Source: Trogon surrucura (taxonomy: Eukaryota > Chordata > Aves > Trogoniformes > Trogonidae). From it: DNA of 64,000 nucleotides. The notes beneath the pieces are model-generated. The model had not been told where the DNA came from and ran no database searches. It saw only the letters and a list, made by a program, of their open reading frames with translations. Where the stretch lies: positions 1,240,001 to 1,304,000 of the forward strand of contig CM036634.1 in assembly GCA_020746105.1 (NCBI GenBank), written 5' to 3'. Positions 58,499-64,000 of this stretch are shown here, piece after piece. The stretch's first letter is position 1. Each line of letters opens with the position of its first letter. The position numbers and the translations under genes were made by a program.

Positions 58499-60530
58499 GG
58501 ACCACCTTGGTCCTCCGGAGCCCCCCAGCCCCTCCTGGGGTCCCCCTCCAGCCCCCCAGCTCCCTCCCGGGGCTGTCCCTCCAGCTCTTGCAGCCCATGG
58601 GCCGCATCCCACATCCCCGGGGCTGACAGCCACAAGACACTGGTGCAGAAGTACCTCCGGCAGCTGTGGAACACCATCCTGCTGGTCACCCTGCTCCTCT
58701 GCACCGCCTCGATCCTGCAGGAGCAGCGGCAGTCACGGCGAGACCCCTCGGAGCAGGATGCCGAGGTGGGAATGTCTCCGCTCCGCTCCTGGCCAGCAAA
58801 CGCCTCCAGGTGCCGCTGTAGCAGGTCTTTCCTTGTAAGTCCGGGCTTGAAAAGGCAGAGAAATAGAAAGATGAGCCACGCAAACAGATTAAGGACTTCT
58901 CCTCGTTGCTTCAGGGAGACAAGGAGGCCCAAGCACAGCAGAGGAAGGAGGCTGAGCAGCGCGTGGCAGAAAAGATCGAGTCTTTAGCGGCTGGAGCCAG
59001 GCTGGAGCAGGACAAGGACGACCTACGGAGAGGTACAGCGCTGCTCCCAGCACCTGTGCTCCTGGGGGTGCAGGAGCGGGGCCCCCAAGGGAACAGAAGT
59101 TTCCCAGGAGGGGCAGCAGAGCGAGCACCAGCTACGGGTGCAGCAGGTCAGCGCTGACACCCAGCGCACATCTGGGGGTGTGGGAGCAGGGCCCCTGGGG
59201 GAGCAGAGGTTTCCCTCTGCTGCGATCTGGTGGGACATCGCCCAGATGTCCCTGGTGGGACATCTTAGCACCTAAGGACAGGGAGGGAGCTTGCCTTGGG
59301 GGATCCAAGGAGTCCCGTGGCCCTGCCCCAGGCTGTCCTGTCCCCAGGTTTGGGAGCAGGCTCCGCAAACCTCACCCTCTCTGCTGTGCCACACAGGATC
59401 TGCTGGACGCGCTGCACCGGGAGAAGAGCCTGGATGGAGCAGACTGTCTCGGAGCTGCGGGTGAACGGCACCAAGCTGGAGGAGCAGGCGCGGGAGCTGA
59501 AGGAGCAGGAGAGGCTCCTGATGTTCTTCCTGATCTCCACATCCCCACCGAAGCTAAGTTTGGGAGTAAGGGAGCGGGTGGCAGCATCTGCTTTCCCCCA
59601 CAGCGGGAGGCAGGAGGGCTGCCACCGACCCCTCGGAGCAGGAAGGCAGCCGCAGGCTGAGCTCTGGTTCCTGCCCCCTGTATCTGTTTTGCAGGCACCA
59701 GGAGCTTGGCTGAGAACATGGAGAGGGAGATCCAGGCCAACAGCATCCTCATCGGCGTGCGGGAGCAGGAGAACACGCAGATCAGCTCTGATCTGGCCAC
59801 GGTGGAGGCGGCTGCTGAGGAGGGTGTGCTGAAGGTGAGGCTGCGCCCAGCCAGGGCGAGCTGGGTGCCAGCAGGGAGAGGGCGGGAAGGGCAAGAAGCC
59901 GGCCCGGGGCTGTGATCCTTCCCTGTGCCAGGTGCTGGCAGGGAAAGCTGCTCAGTGGTGACAGCCACCCGAGGCAGAGGCCGAGGCTGTGACCAGAGCT
60001 GCAGGCAGGGAGGGAATTTCACCCTCTCTTCTGCTTTCCCCCAGCTCGTCCCGCACACCCAGCTGCAGTCTCAGCTCAGCACCCAGCGCGGCACGGCGCC
60101 CGGCAAGCGGGGTGAGTAGGAAGAGAGAGGAAGGGGCTGGGAGCTTCCCTCTTCTTCCTGCCCTCTAACCTCTGTCATCACCCGCAGGCAGCCGAGGACA
60201 GCACGGGGACACACGACAAGTCCCGGCAGTGAGGATGAGGATGAGGATGAGGACTATGGCGAGGCAGAGGCAGAGGACCGTGACGAGGATGAGGATGAGG
60301 AAGAGGATGAGGTCCTCGAGCCACCCCTCGCTCGCCAGCACAGCCGCAGCCTGGGAGCGCGGCTCTCCCAGCGCCGCAGCAGCCACGAGCTCCCGGAGGG
60401 GCCGCGACCACCGCCCGCCCCCGCAGGCTGGCTCCGAAGCCCCGGGCAACCTGGCAACAGCCTCGGAGGGCGGCGGGAGCCACGCGAGCGCCACACAAGG
60501 CACCGCAGCCTGTCCTTGCTCCGCCTTTAG
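58499..60530 (+). pseudogene. Second, decayed 3' half behind copy C
   Basis: Pieces at 58499-58765 (membrane segment, frame open), 58915-59032, 59397-59565, 59695-59834, 60045-60111 and 60188-60530. (GATGAG)n has four units instead of five. Confidence 0.6.
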
Positions 60531-61004
60531 GAGCCGGACGCGGGCGACGCTGCAGCCCAGCAGCCTCGGGCCGGGCCGTGGAGCAGCCGGTCGGGGCTCA
60601 CGCCGAGTCCCCGCCACCGCAGCGCCCCCGCGTTCGGTCAAACAAGCCTCGTGTTCACTTTCTGCAGCCGACTCGTGTCGTCCTTTCTCATCAGTTCGTA
60701 GAAACCAAGCGCCGAACCCCCCCGCCCTCCCGCAGAGGGGCTCACGCCGCAGCCAGCCCGCCCCGCCCCAGCGAAGAGAAACACAACCCGAGAGCTCCAA
60801 AGGCAGAGAAATGCCCGCGGGCAGGAAGGAGCGCAGCCGCGCCAGCGCTCCCCCTGCCTCCAGCCTCCGTGCCCCCAGCCCGGCAAAGCCACGGCTGCCC
60901 CCGAGCTCCCTTGCCCGGCAGCAGCCGCCAAACACGCCCTGCCGGGGCCGGCCCCTTCCCGGGCATCTTCCGCCCGGGCCCCTCCACCGGGCGGCCGCGG
61001 CGGT

Positions 61005-61345
61005 CCTGTCCCGTGTTGGTCCCGCTCGTGTCCCGTACTGGTCCCAGTCCTGTCCCAGTGCTGGTCCCGGTCCTGTCCCGTACTGGTCCCGCTCCTGTCC
61101 CATACTTGTCTCAGTCCCGGTGCCCTTTTCCCGCTGCCGGCCCCGCTCCTGTGCCTCTGTCCCCGTTCTCTTCCAGCGCTGGTCCCGCTCTCGTAGTCCC
61201 GTTACTGGTCCCAGTCTCGCTGTCCCGCAACCGGGCTCGGTACCGCTTCCAGTCCCGTCCCGTTCTCAGGCTACTGGTCCCAGTCCCGTACCTGTATCGC
61301 TGTACTGGTCTCAGTCTCGTCCCACCTGTGCAGCCACAGCCGTGA
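61005..61345. repeat. CCCAGT/GGTCCC minisatellite, copy C (shortened)
   Basis: Fewer GTGCTGGTCCC units than in A and B. Unit similarity ends at about 61455, where about 390 bp present in A (33020-33412) is missing. Confidence 0.8.
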
Positions 61346-61477
61346 CACCGCCGCTGCTCACGCCCCGCAGTCGCGGCGCTGGGCGGTCCATCTGCGGATA
61401 TTGCATCGGGCTGGTGCTGGCCACAGAAGCAGGTCCCTGTTTGTCCCCTTTACCCCCTGCCCTGGGCAGAGCAGCAG

Positions 61478-62470
61478 CACCTGCAGGAGCTCCCACAGGG
61501 ATGTGTCTGGGTGGGTTCCAGAGTCCAGAGTCCAGAGAAGGAGACTCCACACGCTCTATGGGCAGCCTGTGCCAGGACTCCAGCACCCTCACTAGGAAAA
61601 GCTTTTTCCTGATGTTTTTGTGGAATTTCCTGAGCTCCAGCTTGCACCTGTTGCCCCTTTTCCTGTCATTGGGCATCTCTGAAAAGAGCCTGGCTCCATT
61701 CTCCTGACACTCCCCTGTACATATTCCTAAACATGAACGAGGTCCCCCCTCAGCCTCCTCTTCTCCAAGCTCCAGAGCCCCAGCTCCTTCAGCCTCTCCT
61801 CAGCAGGGAGGTGCTTCACTCCCTCCATCATCCCTGTGGCTGCGCTGGACTCTCTCCAGCAGTTCCCTGTCCTTCTGGAGCTCAGGGGCCCAGAACTGGA
61901 CACAACATTCCAGATGTGGCCTCATAAGGGCAGAGTAGAGGGGCAGGAGGACCTCTCTCGACCTACTTGCTACTCCCCTTTCAACACACCCCAGGATGCC
62001 ATTGGCCTTCTTGGCCACTAGGGCACACCGCTGGCTCATGGCCATCCTGCTGCCCACCAGCACCCCCAGGTCCCTTTCCGCTGCGCTGCTCTCCAGCAGG
62101 TCAGTCCCCAGCCTGTACTGGTACATGAGGTTATTCTTTCGCAGGTGGAAAACTCTACACTGGCCCTTGATGAAATTCATAAGATTTCTCCCAGCCCGGC
62201 CCTCCAGCCTGTCCAGGTCTCTCTGAATGGCAGCACAGCCTGCTGGGGTGTCAGCCACTCCTCCAGATTTTGTGTCGTCAGCAAACTTGCTGACAGCGCT
62301 CTCTAATCCCTCGTCCAGGTCATTGATGAATATATTGAACAGCACCGGCCCCAGCACTGACCCCCAAGGGGTCTCCACCAGTCTGGCCTCCAGCCAGACT
62401 CTGTCCCAGTGACCACAACTCTCCGGCTTCTTCCTTTCAACTTGTTCCCAACCCACCTCACTGCCCCATC
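61478..62470 (-). mobile_element. 5'-truncated CR1 after copy C
   Basis: Minus strand. ORF at 61800-62456 carries [31 protein letters not shown], and [20 protein letters not shown]: the C-terminal half of CR1 RT. It reaches the 3' UTR near 61500 and lacks the endonuclease and N-terminal RT. Confidence 0.88.
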
Positions 62471-62820
62471 AGCCAGACCACACTTCCTCAGCTCAGCTGC
62501 GAGGATGCTGTTTTGAGACCAGGACCTTCTCAGTAGGAGGACACCAGAGTTGCCTCCTACCGAGAGGGCAAAGACCCCCGGAGAGTCTCACCTGTGGAGC
62601 TGGCAGAGCTTCACTTCTCTGCCCAGTTCCCTGCCTTCCCCGCGTGCCGTGACACCGCACACCCGGGCTGCTCACCCCGCTCCGGGCTCTGCCGGCAGCT
62701 CCCGGAGCCCTTTTCTAGGGGTGAAGGTGGGGTCGCCCCTGCCCGGCACCACCCAGGGTTCAGGAGCTGCAGCACCTGCGGGGTGTCTCCCATCCCCCGG
62801 ATGTCCGGAAACAGGAACCT
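62471..62820. other. No gene recognised
   Basis: GC-rich single-copy-looking sequence. No exon of an expected downstream neighbour such as RNF215 could be recognised. Confidence 0.45.
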
Positions 62821-63700
62821 GTCCCAGCCTGTCACATGGGGTGGACTGGGAGCAGCTAGGGTCTACTGGGAGAGGGACTGGAAACAGTAAGGGCTACAGG
62901 GGACGGACTGGGACTGGCTGGGGGCTACTGGGAGGGTGACTTGGACAAGTAGGGCCTAAAGGGGACAGGCTGGGACCAGCTTGGAACTACTGGGAGGGGG
63001 ACTGGGACCAGCAGGGGTTAAAGGGGACAGAGTGGGACCTGCTCGTGGCTACTAGAAGGGGAACTGGGACCAGCAGAGGACAAGGATTCAGACTGGCACC
63101 TGCTCAGGGCTACTGGGAGGGCATCTCAGACCAACAGGGTCTAAGGGGATGGACTGGGATGAGATCAGAGCTACTGGGAGGGGGACTGGGACAAGCAGGA
63201 GCTAAAGGGGACAGCTACTGGGATGGAAACTGGGATCAGTCCCTCCTTTTACTCTGTTGTCATCCCAGTTCCAGTCCCAGTAGCCCTGAGCCTGTCCCCA
63301 TGACCTCTTTCCAGTCTCATCACCCAGTCCCAGTCCCGGTCCTGTTCCCATACCACTATCCTAGGTCTGGTCCTGGTCCTCGCTGTCCCCGTACTGGTCC
63401 CAGCACTGCTCCCAGTCTCATTCTCCCACTGCCGGTCCCGGCCCTGTGCCTTTGTCCCAGTCCTGTCCGGTTGTCCCAGTGCTGCTCCCAGTCTCGCTGT
63501 CCAGCAACTGGTTCCCGTACTGGTTCTAGTCCTGTCCCGTTGTCAGGCTACTCTTTTTTGTTCTGGTACTGGTCCCCGCCCTGTGCCTTTGTCTCTTTAC
63601 TGGTCCCAGTCCCGCCCCGTTGTCCCCGTACTGGTCCCAGTCCCATCCCGCTCCTCCCGTGCCGGTCCCGGCCCGTGTCCCCGCTCGCTGGTCCCAGTCT
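62821..63700. repeat. ACTGGGACC minisatellite in both orientations
   Basis: 62821-63240 consists of GGGGACTGGGACCAGCAGGG-type units; from about 63240 the complementary CTGGTCCCAGTCCC units take over. Same family as the repeat behind each gene copy. Confidence 0.85.
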
Positions 63701-64000
63701 CTGCCTCCACCCGCTCCGTTGGAGCTGGAACCCGCCCCGGTCACGGTTTCCCCCGGGTCACGGACACCCCCGCACCACAGACCCCCCCGGGGCACCGACA
63801 CCCGTGGGGCCGTGGGGGGTCCCGGGGCCGCCGGGCCGCTGCCGGGTCCTAGCGCCCGCCCCTCCCCTCCCCTCCCCCTCCGCTCCCCGCGCCCGGGGCT
63901 CCCCCGGCACGTGACGCCGCTCGGTGGGTGCCGCGCGCTCCGCCCGCCGCCAGGAGGCGCCACCACCTCCCCGAGCTGGGAGGGCTCCACGCCCCACCCC
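63701..64000. promoter_or_regulatory. Start of a further CpG island, cut by window end
   Basis: Very CpG-rich, with CACGTGAC (E-box, USF/CLEAR type) at 63907-63914. The gene it serves is outside the window. Confidence 0.5.

Overview
This is vertebrate nuclear DNA, almost certainly from a bird. It has spliced genes, CR1 LINEs with their characteristic 3' ends (direct copies of ATTCTATG-like words), an ERVL-type endogenous retrovirus with TGTCCTGG... LTRs, and GC-rich CpG-island promoters of microchromosome style. No bacterial features apply. Gene names come from remembered protein families (CCDC157, SF3A1, MORC2); no search was run.

The main content is a tandem array of a coiled-coil gene that I identify as CCDC157. 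Copy 0 (1-3269, cut by the left window edge) is the most diverged. Copy A (24617-29991), copy B (38821-44193) and copy C (53092-58465) are near-identical and spaced 14,204 and 14,271 bp apart. Each full copy has nine exons with matching phases and would encode about 849 residues. B and C read through; A carries a one-base insertion in exon 2 that breaks the frame. Downstream of each gene lies a decayed second 3' half of the same gene (exon-3-, 7-, 8- and 9-like pieces plus an exon with a hydrophobic segment), then a CCCAGT-rich minisatellite, then (A and B only) relic exon-2 sequence and a rearranged CR1.

Upstream of copy A, on the minus strand, is the 5' end of SF3A1 (exons 1 and 2 only) sharing a bidirectional CpG-island promoter with CCDC157. 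Instead of the rest of SF3A1, the next minus-strand sequence is a five-exon fragment of the 3' part of MORC2, with a CR1 remnant between them. Copies B and C kept the promoter and SF3A1 exon 1, but there the upstream sequence is a different CpG island with a ZNF143-type site, itself abutting CR1 endonuclease sequence.

Layout: 1-4106 copy 0 and its 3' relic; 4107-8398 long CR1 (minus) inserted in that relic; 8399-8756 rest of the relic; 8757-13606 non-coding sequence with LTR-like pieces, two minisatellites and one uncertain repeat-bearing ORF; 13607-19284 ERVL provirus lacking env; 19285-22190 LTR-like piece and MORC2 fragment; 22199-22527 CR1; 22883-24192 SF3A1 5' end; 24193-61470 the array; 61478-62470 CR1; 62470-64000 sparse sequence, minisatellite in both orientations and the start of another CpG island.

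The picture is an ampliconic locus: one promoter plus one gene amplified in tandem, with neighbouring-gene fragments and transposons at the junctions. Whether the copies are expressed, and whether the array is on an autosome, a sex chromosome or a germline-restricted chromosome, cannot be told from this sequence.
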